This document shows positions 53,403 through 62,060 of a stretch of 64,000 bases of DNA, piece after piece. The DNA lies in NCBI RefSeq assembly GCF_014649755.1, contig NZ_BMTQ01000001.1:620001-684000 (forward strand), written 5' to 3'. The position numbers were made by a program, and so were the translations under genes. Position 1 is the stretch's first letter. Each line of letters begins with the position of its first letter. The DNA is from Streptomyces litmocidini (lineage in GTDB: Bacteria; Actinomycetota; Actinomycetes; Streptomycetales; Streptomycetaceae). Under the pieces are notes generated by a model that searched no databases, had not been told where the DNA came from, and saw only the letters and a program-made list of their open reading frames with translations.

Positions 53403-54068
53403 GTGAAAATCGCGCATCCGTCGGACACTTCCCCCATCCCGTCGATAACGTTGAGTCACGTCCACCCCACCCGTCCCGGAGCACCGGAGTCCACGCTGAC
53501 CAGCGACACCCACGCCCCCTGCCGGAAGCCGGGCGCCGCGGACACTCCTGCCCTGCCTGCCCAGCAGACACACTCCCGGCACACCGGGGGCCTCGTCGGA
53601 TTCAACGCGGCCCCGCCCGCCGAGGCGGTGGCGCTGCTGCTCTCCTGCTGCCACAGCACGCGCTGGGCCGAACGGGTGGCGGCGCACCGTCCGTACCCGA
53701 CCGTGGACGCCCTGCTCGCCGCCGCCGACGAGGCCGGGTACGACCTCTCCCGCGCCGATCTCGACGAGGCCCTGGCCGCCGAGTCCTCCGCGCCGCCCCA
53801 TCCGGACGCCCCGCCGGCCGCCCGGACCGCGCTGCGGGCCGCCCACGCCGCGTACGAGAGCAGCTTCGGACACGCGTTCGTGATCAGCCTCGACGGAGTG
53901 CGCCCCGGGGAGCGGCTCGACCAGTTACTGGCCGGTATCCGGTCACGTCTCGGCAACGAAGCGGAGGAGGAGCGGGTGGTCGCCGCCGACGAGCTCCGCC
54001 GCCTCGCCCGCTCCCGGCTGGCCTCCCGGGTGACCCAGGGGCTCACACCACGACACCCCGGACCGTGA
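53403..54068 (+). CDS. UraD-like (OHCU decarboxylase) protein with altered active-site loop
   Basis: 221 aa as the open frame; the true start is uncertain because no clear SD is near GTG 53403. The conserved body runs from GFNAAPPAEAVALLLSCCHSTRWAERVAAHRPY to AAYESSFGHAFVISLDGV and LDQLLAGIRSRLGNEAEEERVVAADELRRLARSRL, which is the UraD fold. In true UraD a HPRIG motif with the catalytic His and an EQxG motif lie between; here this stretch reads EALAAESSAPPHPDAPPAART and about 30 residues are lost. Uric-acid pathway activity is doubtful. Confidence 0.75.
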   Translation: MKIAHPSDTSPIPSITLSHVHPTRPGAPESTLTSDTHAPCRKPGAADTPALPAQQTHSRHTGGLVGFNAAPPAEAVALLLSCCHSTRWAERVAAHRPYPTVDALLAAADEAGYDLSRADLDEALAAESSAPPHPDAPPAARTALRAAHAAYESSFGHAFVISLDGVRPGERLDQLLAGIRSRLGNEAEEERVVAADELRRLARSRLASRVTQGLTPRHPGP

Positions 54069-54260
54069 TTTCGTCAGCAATGCGGCGATTTCGGCCTGTG
54101 TGATAGGCCGTCCGTGCCTGTTTGATCACACCGATGGACCCCGGGCGAGCGAACCGACGAGTCGTCGCTACGATGACCGGGGCCGGTGGACCGTACCCGG
54201 CCGGGTCAGACCGACAGAGAAGCCGGCCGACCCTGATCCCCGCTCCCGGAGGGTTTTTCC

Positions 54261-54641
54261 GTGCCGGCTGGAACGCTGTACCGCGGCCGGGAAGGAATGT
54301 GGAGCTGGGTGGCTCATCGAGTCACCGGCGTCCTCATCTTCTTCTTCCTGTTCGTACACGTGCTGGACACCGCTCTCGTCCGCGTCTCCCCCGAGGCGTA
54401 CGACGAGGTCGTCGCGACCTACAAGACGCCGATCGTCGCTCTTCTGGAGTACGGCCTGGTCGCCGCCATCCTCTTCCACGCGCTGAACGGCCTCCGGGTC
54501 ATCGCCGTGGACTTCTGGTCCAAGGGCCCGCGCTACCAGAAGCAGATGCTCTGGACCGTCGTGGGCATCTGGGTCGTGCTGATGGCGGGCTCCCTTTACC
54601 CCGTCCTCGGCCACGCCGCACGTGAACTGTTCGGGAGCTGA
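54261..54641 (+). CDS. sdhC: Succinate dehydrogenase cytochrome b556 subunit
   Basis: 126 aa, three membrane helices. SWVAHRVTGVLIFFFLFVHVLDT contains the heme/quinone-region HRxTG motif, and LFHALNGLRVI another conserved His. GTG at 54261. Part of the sdhCDAB operon for complex II, electron entry from succinate to menaquinone. A -10-like TACGAT lies upstream at 54169-54174. Confidence 0.93.
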   Translation: MPAGTLYRGREGMWSWVAHRVTGVLIFFFLFVHVLDTALVRVSPEAYDEVVATYKTPIVALLEYGLVAAILFHALNGLRVIAVDFWSKGPRYQKQMLWTVVGIWVVLMAGSLYPVLGHAARELFGS

Positions 54642-54649
54642 CGCCAGAC

Positions 54650-55126
54650 ATGTCGACTGACACCACCTCCGCGATCGGACCCGTCGAAGGCGGTCCGCGC
54701 TACGACGTGGACAACCCCGCGCCGTACATCGAGGCCCCCCGCAAGCGCACGGGCCGGACCCCGCGCGCGACCCGCGGCAACTTCGAGATGGCCGCGTGGC
54801 TCTTCATGCGCCTCTCCGGCGTGGTCCTCGTCGTCCTGGTCCTCGGCCACCTGCTGATCCAGCTCTTCCTGGACGGCGGCGTCTCCAAGGTCGGCTTCGC
54901 CTTCGTGGCCGGCCGCTGGGCGTCCCCGTTCTGGCAGGTCTGGGACCTGCTGATGCTCTGGCTCGCCATGCTGCACGGCGCCAACGGTCTCCGCACGGTC
55001 ATCAACGACTACGCGGAGCGGGCCAACACGCGCCTGTGGCTCAAGGGCCTGCTGTACACCGCCACGGTGTTCACCATCCTTCTGGGCACGCTGGTGATCT
55101 TCACCTTCGACCCGAACATCCGCTAG
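54650..55126 (+). CDS. sdhD: Succinate dehydrogenase membrane anchor subunit
   Basis: 158 aa, with a roughly 45-residue cytoplasmic N-terminal tail, then three helices. VLVVLVLGHLLIQLF carries a membrane His and MLHGANGLRTVINDY the quinone/heme-site Asp-Tyr. Starts 8 nt after sdhC. Confidence 0.93.
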   Translation: MSTDTTSAIGPVEGGPRYDVDNPAPYIEAPRKRTGRTPRATRGNFEMAAWLFMRLSGVVLVVLVLGHLLIQLFLDGGVSKVGFAFVAGRWASPFWQVWDLLMLWLAMLHGANGLRTVINDYAERANTRLWLKGLLYTATVFTILLGTLVIFTFDPNIR

Positions 55127-55151
55127 GCACGGGGCTGAGGTAATCCACGTC

Positions 55152-56906
55152 ATGAAGATCCACAAGTACGACACCGTCATCGTCGGCGCCGGCGGCGCCG
55201 GCATGCGCGCCGCCATCGAGGCGACGAAGCGCAGCCGCACCGCCGTGCTGACGAAGCTCTACCCCACCCGCTCCCACACGGGCGCCGCGCAGGGCGGCAT
55301 GGCCGCCGCGCTGGCGAACGTGGAGGAGGACAACTGGGAGTGGCACACCTTCGACACGGTCAAGGGCGGTGACTACCTGGTCGACCAGGACGCCGCCGAG
55401 ATCCTGGCGAAGGAGGCCATCGACGCCGTCCTCGACCTGGAGAAGATGGGCCTGCCGTTCAACCGCACCCCGAACGGCACCATCGACCAGCGCCGCTTCG
55501 GCGGCCACTCCCGCAACCACGGCGAGGCCCCGGTCCGCCGGTCCTGCTACGCCGCGGACCGCACCGGCCACATGATCCTCCAGACGCTGTACCAGAACTG
55601 CGTCAAGGAGGGCGTGGAGTTCTTCAACGAGTTCTACGTCCTGGACCAGCTGATCACCGAGGTCGACGGCGTCAAGAAGTCCGCCGGCGTCGTCGCGTAC
55701 GAGCTGGCCACCGGCGAGATCCACATCTTCCAGGCGAAGGCCGTGATCTACGCCTCCGGCGGCACCGGCAAGTTCTTCAAGGTGACCTCCAACGCCCACA
55801 CCCTGACCGGTGACGGCCAGGCCGCCTGCTACCGCCGCGGCCTGCCCCTGGAGGACATGGAGTTCTTCCAGTTCCACCCGACGGGCATCTGGCGCATGGG
55901 CATCCTGCTGACGGAGGGCGCCCGCGGTGAGGGCGGCATCCTCCGCAACAAGGACGGCGAGCGCTTCATGGAGAAGTACGCGCCGGTCATGAAGGACCTC
56001 GCGTCCCGTGACGTCGTCTCCCGCTCCATCTACACGGAGATCCGCGAGGGCCGCGGCTGCGGTCCCGAGGGCGACCACGTCTACCTGGACCTGACGCACC
56101 TCCCGCCGGAGCAGCTCGACGCCAAGCTCCCGGACATCACCGAGTTCGCCCGTACGTACCTCGGCATCGAGCCGTACACGGACCCGATCCCGATCCAGCC
56201 CACCGCGCACTACGCCATGGGCGGCATCCCGACCAACGTCGAGGGTGAGGTCCTGGCGGACAACACCACCGTCGTCCCGGGCCTGTACGCCGCCGGCGAG
56301 GTCGCCTGCGTGTCGGTGCACGGCGCCAACCGCCTCGGCACCAACTCGCTCCTCGACATCAACGTCTTCGGCAAGCGCTCCGGCATCGCCGCCGCCGAGT
56401 ACTCCGCCAAGAACGACTACGTCGAGCTGCCGGAGGCCCCCGAGGCCTTCGTCGTCGCCCAGATCGAGAAGCTCCGCAACTCCACGGGCAACGAGCGGGT
56501 CGCCGACCTGCGCCGTGAGCTCCAGGAGACGATGGACGCCAACGTGATGGTGTTCCGCACGGAGCAGACCATCAAGACGGCCGTCGAGAAGATCGCCGAG
56601 CTGCGCGAGCGCTACGAGAACGTGTCCATCCAGGACAAGGGCAAGCGCTTCAACACCGACCTCCTGGAGGCCATCGAGCTGGGCAACCTGCTCGAACTGG
56701 CCGAGGTCATGGCCGTCTCGGCCCTGGCGCGCAAGGAGTCCCGCGGCGGTCACTACCGCGAGGACTACCCGAACCGCGACGACGTCAACTTCATGCGCCA
56801 CACCATGGCGTACCGCGAGGTCGGCGAGGACGGCTCCGAGACCGTCCGTCTCGACTACAAGCCGGTCGTCCAGACCCGCTACCAGCCGATGGAGCGTAAG
56901 TACTGA
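55152..56906 (+). CDS. sdhA: Succinate dehydrogenase flavoprotein subunit
   Basis: 584 aa, matching the family length. DTVIVGAGGAGMRAAIEA is the FAD Rossmann loop; RSHTGAAQGG holds the His that binds FAD covalently; GEAPVRRSCYAADRTG and FHPTG with RGEGGILRN form the succinate site; NRLGTNSLLD closes the FAD fold. TGATG overlap with sdhB. Confidence 0.97.
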   Translation: MKIHKYDTVIVGAGGAGMRAAIEATKRSRTAVLTKLYPTRSHTGAAQGGMAAALANVEEDNWEWHTFDTVKGGDYLVDQDAAEILAKEAIDAVLDLEKMGLPFNRTPNGTIDQRRFGGHSRNHGEAPVRRSCYAADRTGHMILQTLYQNCVKEGVEFFNEFYVLDQLITEVDGVKKSAGVVAYELATGEIHIFQAKAVIYASGGTGKFFKVTSNAHTLTGDGQAACYRRGLPLEDMEFFQFHPTGIWRMGILLTEGARGEGGILRNKDGERFMEKYAPVMKDLASRDVVSRSIYTEIREGRGCGPEGDHVYLDLTHLPPEQLDAKLPDITEFARTYLGIEPYTDPIPIQPTAHYAMGGIPTNVEGEVLADNTTVVPGLYAAGEVACVSVHGANRLGTNSLLDINVFGKRSGIAAAEYSAKNDYVELPEAPEAFVVAQIEKLRNSTGNERVADLRRELQETMDANVMVFRTEQTIKTAVEKIAELRERYENVSIQDKGKRFNTDLLEAIELGNLLELAEVMAVSALARKESRGGHYREDYPNRDDVNFMRHTMAYREVGEDGSETVRLDYKPVVQTRYQPMERKY

Positions 56907-57664
56907 TGGCTACTCCCGTACTGGACAAGGTGGAGAAGGACTCCGCCGCCTCCCCGTACATCACGGTCACGATGCGGATCCGCCGCTTCAACCCCGAGGT
57001 GTCGGACGCCGCGGTCTGGGAGGACTTCCAGATCGAGATCGACCCCAAGGAGCGTGTGCTCGACGCCCTCCACAAGATCAAGTGGGACGTCGACGGCACG
57101 CTGACCTTCCGCCGCTCGTGCGCGCACGGCATCTGCGGCTCGGACGCGATGCGGATCAACGGCAAGAACAGGCTCGCCTGCAAGACGCTGATCAAGGACA
57201 TCAACCCCGAGAAGCCGATCACGGTCGAGGCCATCAAGGGCCTGACGGTCCTGAAGGACCTGGTCGTGGACATGGAGCCGTTCTTCCAGGCGTACCGGGA
57301 CGTCATGCCGTTCCTGGTCACCAAGGGGAACGAGCCGACGCGCGAGCGCCTGCAGTCCGCCGAGGACCGCGAGCGCTTCGACGACACCACCAAGTGCATC
57401 CTGTGCGCCGCGTGCACGTCGTCCTGCCCGGTCTTCTGGAACGACGGCCAGTACTTCGGTCCGGCCGCGATCGTCAACGCGCACCGCTTCATCTTCGACT
57501 CGCGTGACGAGGCGGGCGAGCAGCGCCTGGAGATCCTGAACGACAAGGACGGCGTGTGGCGCTGCCGCACCACGTTCAACTGCACGGACGCGTGCCCGCG
57601 TGGCATCGAGGTCACGAAGGCCATCCAGGAAGTGAAGCGCGCGCTGATCACGCGTCGCTTCTGA
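56906..57664 (+). CDS. sdhB: Succinate dehydrogenase iron-sulfur subunit
   Basis: 252 aa. The 2Fe-2S ligands are in SCAHGICGSDAM plus a later Cys (LACKTL); the 4Fe-4S set is CILCAACTSSCPVFW; the 3Fe-4S set includes CRTTFNCTDACPRGI. Transfers electrons from SdhA to the quinone site of SdhC/SdhD. Last gene of the operon. Confidence 0.97.
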   Translation: MATPVLDKVEKDSAASPYITVTMRIRRFNPEVSDAAVWEDFQIEIDPKERVLDALHKIKWDVDGTLTFRRSCAHGICGSDAMRINGKNRLACKTLIKDINPEKPITVEAIKGLTVLKDLVVDMEPFFQAYRDVMPFLVTKGNEPTRERLQSAEDRERFDDTTKCILCAACTSSCPVFWNDGQYFGPAAIVNAHRFIFDSRDEAGEQRLEILNDKDGVWRCRTTFNCTDACPRGIEVTKAIQEVKRALITRRF

Positions 57665-57766
57665 CGTCCTGTTCGGTCGGGGAGTCCGCTTCTGTACGCT
57701 GCGGCGTGCAGGGGCGGGCTTTTCCCTTACGCCCGGCTTTTCCATCGCGCAGAGAATCGGGGACTG

Positions 57767-58306
57767 ATGAGCGAGCCGAACCCTTACGCGGACGGTGAGT
57801 ACAAGTGGGGGCCGGGGCAGCAGGGCGGGGCGCCCGGGGGTCCGGCGTACGGATATCCGCAGGACGCGACGCCCGGGTACGGGTACCCGCAGACGCCGCC
57901 CTACCAGCCGACCCTGCCGGGCGGCGTGGCGGTGCCGCCGCAGTACGGGCCCGTGGGCGGGGGCGCGCCGGTGCTGAGCCTCGGCGACATCGTCGTGGTC
58001 GGCGACCAGATCATCACGCCGGCCGGCACCATGCCCCTCAAGGGCGCCGTGTGGAACGCGATGGACATGTCGCGGACCGAGGAGAAGATGCCCACGGTGG
58101 CGATCGTCCTCGCCGTCGTCTTCTTCGTCCTCTGCTTCCTCGGCCTGCTGTTCCTGCTGATGAAGGAGAAGCAGACCACCGGCTTCGTCCAGGTCACGGT
58201 GACCAGCGGCGGCCGCCACCACTCGACGATGATCCCGGCGACGAGCCCGGACACCATCCACTGGGTCATGGGACAGCTGAACTACGCGCGCTCGCTGAGC
58301 ATGTGA
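57767..58306 (+). CDS. Hypothetical membrane protein, Pro/Gly/Tyr-rich N-terminus
   Basis: 179 aa. Residues 1-65 are Pro/Gly/Tyr/Gln rich and disordered; a middle stretch (VLSLGDIVVVGDQIITPAGTMPLKG) looks like a small beta domain; one membrane helix (TVAIVLAVVFFVLCFLGLLFLLM); and a C-terminal beta part with VQVTVTSGGRHHSTMIP. Found in many streptomycetes after sdhB, function unknown. ATG 57767, with GGGGA upstream. A -10-like TACGCT is at 57696-57701. Confidence 0.75.
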   Translation: MSEPNPYADGEYKWGPGQQGGAPGGPAYGYPQDATPGYGYPQTPPYQPTLPGGVAVPPQYGPVGGGAPVLSLGDIVVVGDQIITPAGTMPLKGAVWNAMDMSRTEEKMPTVAIVLAVVFFVLCFLGLLFLLMKEKQTTGFVQVTVTSGGRHHSTMIPATSPDTIHWVMGQLNYARSLSM

Positions 58307-58357
58307 CGCGCGCGCCCGGGCCGTCGACGGGCTCGGGCGGGCCGGACCCGGGCGGCC

Positions 58358-58930
58358 TCAGGCGTGCCAGGTGTGGGCGGGGCCGCCCGCCTCCGCCTCG
58401 ACCATGATCCGGCGCAGCATGCCGTTGAGCAGGTCGCGTTCCTCGGGGGTGAGGACGCCGAGGAGCCGCTCCTCCTCGTGGCCGAGGACGTCCATCGCGC
58501 CGAGCCAGGTCTCGCGGCCGGAGGCGGTGAGCTCGACGACGACCCGGCGGCGGTCGGTCGTGGACCGGGTGCGGCGGACGAAGCCGCGTTTCTCCAGGGC
58601 GTCGAGGCGCCCGGAGACGGAGGCGGGGGCCAGGTCGAGGTCCTGGGCGAGTTCGGAGGGGGCGGCGCTGCCGCCGCGTCCCGCGAGCTTGTGGAGGGTG
58701 TCGAACTCGTGGCGTTCCAGGTCGAAGTCGACGAGGGACTGCTCCCTGACCCGGCGCAGATGGACCGAGAGCTTCTTCATCCGGGTGACCGCGCCCTCGA
58801 CGACGGGGTCGAGGCGGGGCAGGACGGGCTGCCAGCGGTCGACGTGGTCGTCGGTCCAGTCGCGCGGGGTGCGCGGTCCGCGCGGTTCCTCGGAGGGCGC
58901 CATGGGGTGATCGTACGTCGGTGCGGGCAT
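58358..58930 (-). CDS. MarR-family transcriptional regulator
   Basis: 190 aa. Winged HTH: LVDFDLERHEFDTLHKLA, PSELAQDLDLAPASVSGRLDALEKRGFVRRTRSTTDRRRVVVELTASGRE. The N-terminal 45 residues are extra. GGAGGG is 6 nt before the ATG. It is divergent from an MFS gene; two copies of TTCGnnnnCGAA lie between them and overlap the MFS promoter, so it probably represses the pump and itself. Confidence 0.92.
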   Translation of the reverse strand: MPAPTYDHPMAPSEEPRGPRTPRDWTDDHVDRWQPVLPRLDPVVEGAVTRMKKLSVHLRRVREQSLVDFDLERHEFDTLHKLAGRGGSAAPSELAQDLDLAPASVSGRLDALEKRGFVRRTRSTTDRRRVVVELTASGRETWLGAMDVLGHEEERLLGVLTPEERDLLNGMLRRIMVEAEAGGPAHTWHA

Positions 58931-58948
58931 CTTTCCCTCCGAAAGTAC

Positions 58949-58982
58949 TTCGTTGACGAAATATTCGGCACCGAAATACTCT
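58949..58982. promoter_or_regulatory. Tandem MarR operators over the MFS promoter
   Basis: TTCGTTGACGAA (58949-58960) and TTCGGCACCGAA (58964-58975) are two perfect palindromes with centres 15 bp apart. The first contains the -35 TTGACG (58953-58958), and the -10 TACTCT is at 58977-58982 (spacing 18), 7 nt before the MFS ATG (leaderless). Confidence 0.78.
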
Positions 58983-58989
58983 GCTGTCC

Positions 58990-60213
58990 ATGCCCACGGC
59001 CTCCGCGCGCACCGCCCCGCCCCCGTCCGTCCCCCACCCCCTGCGCACCCGCCCCTTCCGCCTCCTCTTCACCGGCCGCGCCCTCTCCCTGCTCGGCGAC
59101 GCCGCCATCCCCGCCGCCCTCGCCCTCGCCGTCCTGGAGGCCACCGGCTCCACCTCGGCGCTCGCCCTGGTCCTCGGCTGCGCGATGGTCCCCAAACTGC
59201 TCCTGCTGCCGCTGGGGGGCGTCGCCGGAGACCGCTTCGACGCCCGTACGGTCGCGCTCGCCACGGACCTCGTCCGCTGCGCCACCCAGCTCCTCGTCGG
59301 CGTCCAGCTGCTCGGCGGCTCCCCCGGCCTCGCCGTCCTCGCGGTCGCCGAGGCCCTCGGCGGCGCCGCCGGAGCCTTCGCCATGCCGACCGGCTCGCCG
59401 CTCGTGAAGGGCACGGTGCCGGAGGAGGCCCTGCACCGGGCCAACGCGGCGATGGGGGTCGCCCAGAGCGCCACCCGCCTCGCGGGACCCGCGCTCGCCG
59501 GCACCCTGGTCCTGACCGTCGGACCCGGCTGGGCGTTCGTCCTGGACGCGGCCACCTTCGCCGTCAGCGCCCTGCTCCTGACCGCCGTACGGGTGAAGCG
59601 GGTCCCCGTCCCGCGCCGCTCGCTCCGCGCCGACCTCGCCGAGGGCTGGCAGGAGGTCCGCTCCCGCGACTGGTACTGGAGCAGCCTCATCGGCCACAGC
59701 GCCTGGAACGGCGCCGCCGCCGTCCTGATGACCCTCGGCCCCGCCATCGCCGTGGACCGGCTCGGCGGCGGCACCACCTGGGTCGTCCTCCTCCAGGTCG
59801 GCGCCGTCGGCTTCCTCCTCGGCACGCTGCTCGCCGACCGGGCCCGCCCCCGGCGCCCGGTCCTGACCGCGAACCTCGGCCTCGCCACGTACGCGCTGCC
59901 GCTGGTGCTGCTCGCCCTCGCCGCGCCCGCGCCGGTGACGATCGCGGCGTACGGGCTCGCGCAGGCGGGGCTCGGCTTCCTCTCCCCCGTCTGGCAGACC
60001 GCCGTCCAGCGCGCGGTGCCCGCCCGCGCGCTCGCCCGGGTCACCTCGTACGACTGGCTGCTCTCGCTCGCCGCGATGCCCCTGGGATACGCCCTCGCCC
60101 CGCTCGCCGCCGCGGCCTGGGGACCTCACGTACCGCTGCTCGTCGCGGCGGCGGCCGTCGGCGGGTGCTGCGCGGGGACGGTGCTGGTGCCGGGGGTGAG
60201 GCGGTTCGGGTAG
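58990..60213 (+). CDS. MFS transporter, MarR-controlled
   Basis: 407 aa, about 12 helices. FRLLFTGRALSLLGDAAIPAALALAVLEATGSTSALALVLG and LPLGGVAGDRFDARTVALATD (MFS loop 2-3 motif) are typical of the DHA3/Bcr-like macrolide-efflux group. SPLVKGTVPEEALHRANAAMGVAQSATRLAGPALAG is helix 5. Substrate unknown, perhaps a drug sensed by the MarR partner. Confidence 0.88.
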   Translation: MPTASARTAPPPSVPHPLRTRPFRLLFTGRALSLLGDAAIPAALALAVLEATGSTSALALVLGCAMVPKLLLLPLGGVAGDRFDARTVALATDLVRCATQLLVGVQLLGGSPGLAVLAVAEALGGAAGAFAMPTGSPLVKGTVPEEALHRANAAMGVAQSATRLAGPALAGTLVLTVGPGWAFVLDAATFAVSALLLTAVRVKRVPVPRRSLRADLAEGWQEVRSRDWYWSSLIGHSAWNGAAAVLMTLGPAIAVDRLGGGTTWVVLLQVGAVGFLLGTLLADRARPRRPVLTANLGLATYALPLVLLALAAPAPVTIAAYGLAQAGLGFLSPVWQTAVQRAVPARALARVTSYDWLLSLAAMPLGYALAPLAAAAWGPHVPLLVAAAAVGGCCAGTVLVPGVRRFG

Positions 60214-60323
60214 GGCTCTCGGCACCCGGCCCGGCCGACGCGCCGCCCCTTGGACGGGGCGTGCCCGTGCCACCTCGCAGTCGCCCCGCACCGCACCCGC
60301 GCCCCGCTCGCGCCCCCACCGAC

Positions 60324-60381
60324 TTGAACACGTTCAAGAGGAGGTCTACAGTCATGACCGCCAGCTTTTGAACGCGTTCAA
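60324..60381. promoter_or_regulatory. Paired TetR-type operators flanking the operon promoter
   Basis: TTGAACACGTTCAA (60324-60337) and TTGAACGCGTTCAA (60368-60381) are 14-bp palindromes, 44 bp centre to centre. A promoter TTGAAC (60324-60329), spacing 16, TACAGT (60346-60351) is covered by the first. The TetR protein encoded last in this operon is the expected binder. Confidence 0.75.
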
Positions 60382-60394
60382 GGGAGGGTGGGGC

Positions 60395-60829
60395 ATGGAC
60401 CTCACTGTCGTCGCGTACATCGTCTACCTGCTGATCGGCGTGGCCCTCACCATCTGGGTCGCCCGCACCCTCAGCCGCAACGGAAGGATCTTCCTCTCCG
60501 ACGTCCTGCACGGGAACGAGAAGCTCGCGGACGCCGTCAACCACCTCCTGGTGGTCGGCTTCTACCTCGTCAACTTCGGCTTCGTCGCCCTCTACCTGAG
60601 CCAGGACGCCGCCGTCGTCGACGCCCGGGCGCTCTTCGAGGCCCTCTCCGTCAAGCTCGGAGTGGTCCTGCTCGTCCTCGGCGTGATGCACCTCGGCAAC
60701 GTCTACGTGCTCAACAAGATCCGGCGCCGCGGGGTCATGGAGCGCGAACAGGTGCCGCCGGTCGGCCCCCAGGGCTGGACCACGACCCCCAAGGGCGGCC
60801 CCTGGGCACCGCCCGCGCCCCAGGGCTGA
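60395..60829 (+). CDS. Small membrane protein of a TetR-controlled operon
   Basis: 144 aa, three membrane helices: VVAYIVYLLIGVALTIWVA, AVNHLLVVGFYLVNFGFVALYL and LGVVLLVLGVMHLGNVYVLNKI. The C-terminus is Pro/Trp/Gly rich. No family named with confidence. ATG 60395, SD GGGAGGGTGGGG. Followed 6 nt later by a DCC oxidoreductase gene. Confidence 0.75.
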   Translation: MDLTVVAYIVYLLIGVALTIWVARTLSRNGRIFLSDVLHGNEKLADAVNHLLVVGFYLVNFGFVALYLSQDAAVVDARALFEALSVKLGVVLLVLGVMHLGNVYVLNKIRRRGVMEREQVPPVGPQGWTTTPKGGPWAPPAPQG

Positions 60830-60835
60830 CCGACC

Positions 60836-61282
60836 GTGCCCGCCCCGACCGCGAGGCCGGCCCCCACGACCCCCGTGGGACGCCTGACCGTGCTGTACGA
60901 CGCCGACTGCCCGCTCTGCGTGCACCTCCGGCACTGGCTGCTGCGCCAACGGCAGCTCGTCCCGCTCGACTTCGTACCGGCCGGCTCGCAGCAGGCACGG
61001 CGCCTCTTCCCGGCCCTCGACCACACCGCCACCCTGCGGGAGATCACCGTGATCGGGGACCGGGGCCAGGTCTACCGCGAGACCTCCGCCTGGATCGTCT
61101 GCCTCTGGGCCCTGGCCGACCACCGGCCCAAGGCCCACTGGCTGGCCACCCCCGCCGGACAGCCCTTCGCCCGGGTGACCGTCCTGGCGGCCGCGAAGTG
61201 GCGCGAGGCCCTCAAGGCAGCGGGCCCGGACGACCGATCCTGCCGGGACGGGCACTGCGAGGTGCCCGGACCGCCCGGTTAG
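60836..61282 (+). CDS. DCC-family thiol-disulfide oxidoreductase-like protein (DUF393)
   Basis: 148 aa. The YDADCPLCVHLRHWLLRQ segment carries the DCxxC/DCC motif of the DUF393 group, and W residues and SAWIVCLWALADH fill the core. Two Cys near the end (RSCRDGHC) are additional. Redox partner unknown. GTG start at 60836. Confidence 0.85.
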   Translation: MPAPTARPAPTTPVGRLTVLYDADCPLCVHLRHWLLRQRQLVPLDFVPAGSQQARRLFPALDHTATLREITVIGDRGQVYRETSAWIVCLWALADHRPKAHWLATPAGQPFARVTVLAAAKWREALKAAGPDDRSCRDGHCEVPGPPG

Positions 61283-61292
61283 GCTCGCCCCT
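61280..61292 (+). promoter_or_regulatory. -10 hexamer near the TetR start
   Basis: TAGGCT (61280-61285) is 7 nt before GTG 61293. It gives the regulator a possible private, leaderless promoter inside the operon, but no good -35 is seen. Confidence 0.4.
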
Positions 61293-62060
61293 GTGAAGGA
61301 CGTGAAGGAAGAGAAGAAGGCCGACGAGAAGAAGGCCCCCAAGAGCGAGCAGACCCGCACGCTCATCCTCGAGACCGCGCTCCGGCTGTTCAAGGAGCGC
61401 GGTTACGACAAGACGACGATGCGGGCCATCGCCCAGGAGGCCGGGGTCTCCGTCGGCAACGCGTACTACTACTTCTCCTCCAAGGAGCACCTCGTCCAGG
61501 GCTTCTACGACCGGATCGCCGAGGAGCACCAGGCGGCCGTCGAGCCCATCCTGACCGGCCCGGAGAAGGACCTGGCCGCCCGGATCCGCGGGGTCTACCT
61601 CGGCTGGCTCGACATCGCGGAGCCGTACCACGAGTTCGCGGCCCAGTTCTTCAAGAACGCCGCCGACCCGGACAGCCCGCTCAGCCCCTTCTCCCCCGAG
61701 TCGGAAGGCCCGCGCGAGGCGGCGATCGAGGTGCACCGGCGGGTCATCTCCGGCGCCTCGGTCAAGGTCGACCCGGAACTGAAGGAAGCGCTCCCGCAGT
61801 TGCTCTGGCTCCAGCAGATGGGCCTGGTGCTGTTCTGGGTGTACGACCGCTCGGAGGGCGCGGCGAACAGCCGGCGCCTGGTGGAGCGCCTGGCGCCGGT
61901 CACCGCCCGCGCGATCTCGCTCTCCCGCTTCCGGATCCTGCGCCCGCTGGTCAAGGAGACGCACGAACTGCTCTCCGACTTCATGCCGACGGCGGCCGGC
62001 ATGGCGGCCTCGGGCAAGCCCGAGAAGCGGACGGCCCCGAAGCCGCAGGAGACCCCCTAG
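61293..62060 (+). CDS. TetR-family transcriptional regulator
   Basis: 255 aa. A Lys/Glu-rich N-terminal tail (15 residues), then the TetR HTH: RTLILETALRLFKERGYDKTTMRAIAQEAGVSVGNAYYYFSSKEHLVQGFY. The ligand-binding domain follows, with LGWLDIAEPYHEFAAQFF. The palindromes TTGAACnCGTTCAA upstream of the operon are its likely targets. Its TAG stop shares CTAG with the stop of the convergent gene. Confidence 0.9.
   Translation: MKDVKEEKKADEKKAPKSEQTRTLILETALRLFKERGYDKTTMRAIAQEAGVSVGNAYYYFSSKEHLVQGFYDRIAEEHQAAVEPILTGPEKDLAARIRGVYLGWLDIAEPYHEFAAQFFKNAADPDSPLSPFSPESEGPREAAIEVHRRVISGASVKVDPELKEALPQLLWLQQMGLVLFWVYDRSEGAANSRRLVERLAPVTARAISLSRFRILRPLVKETHELLSDFMPTAAGMAASGKPEKRTAPKPQETP

Noticed and set aside
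60354..60371. A 5-codon frame MTASF between the two TetR palindromes, with a GAGGAGG before it
   Set aside because: The likely -10 (60346-60351) ends only 2 nt before its ATG, so a transcript from this promoter would start at or after it; the frame is probably not translated.
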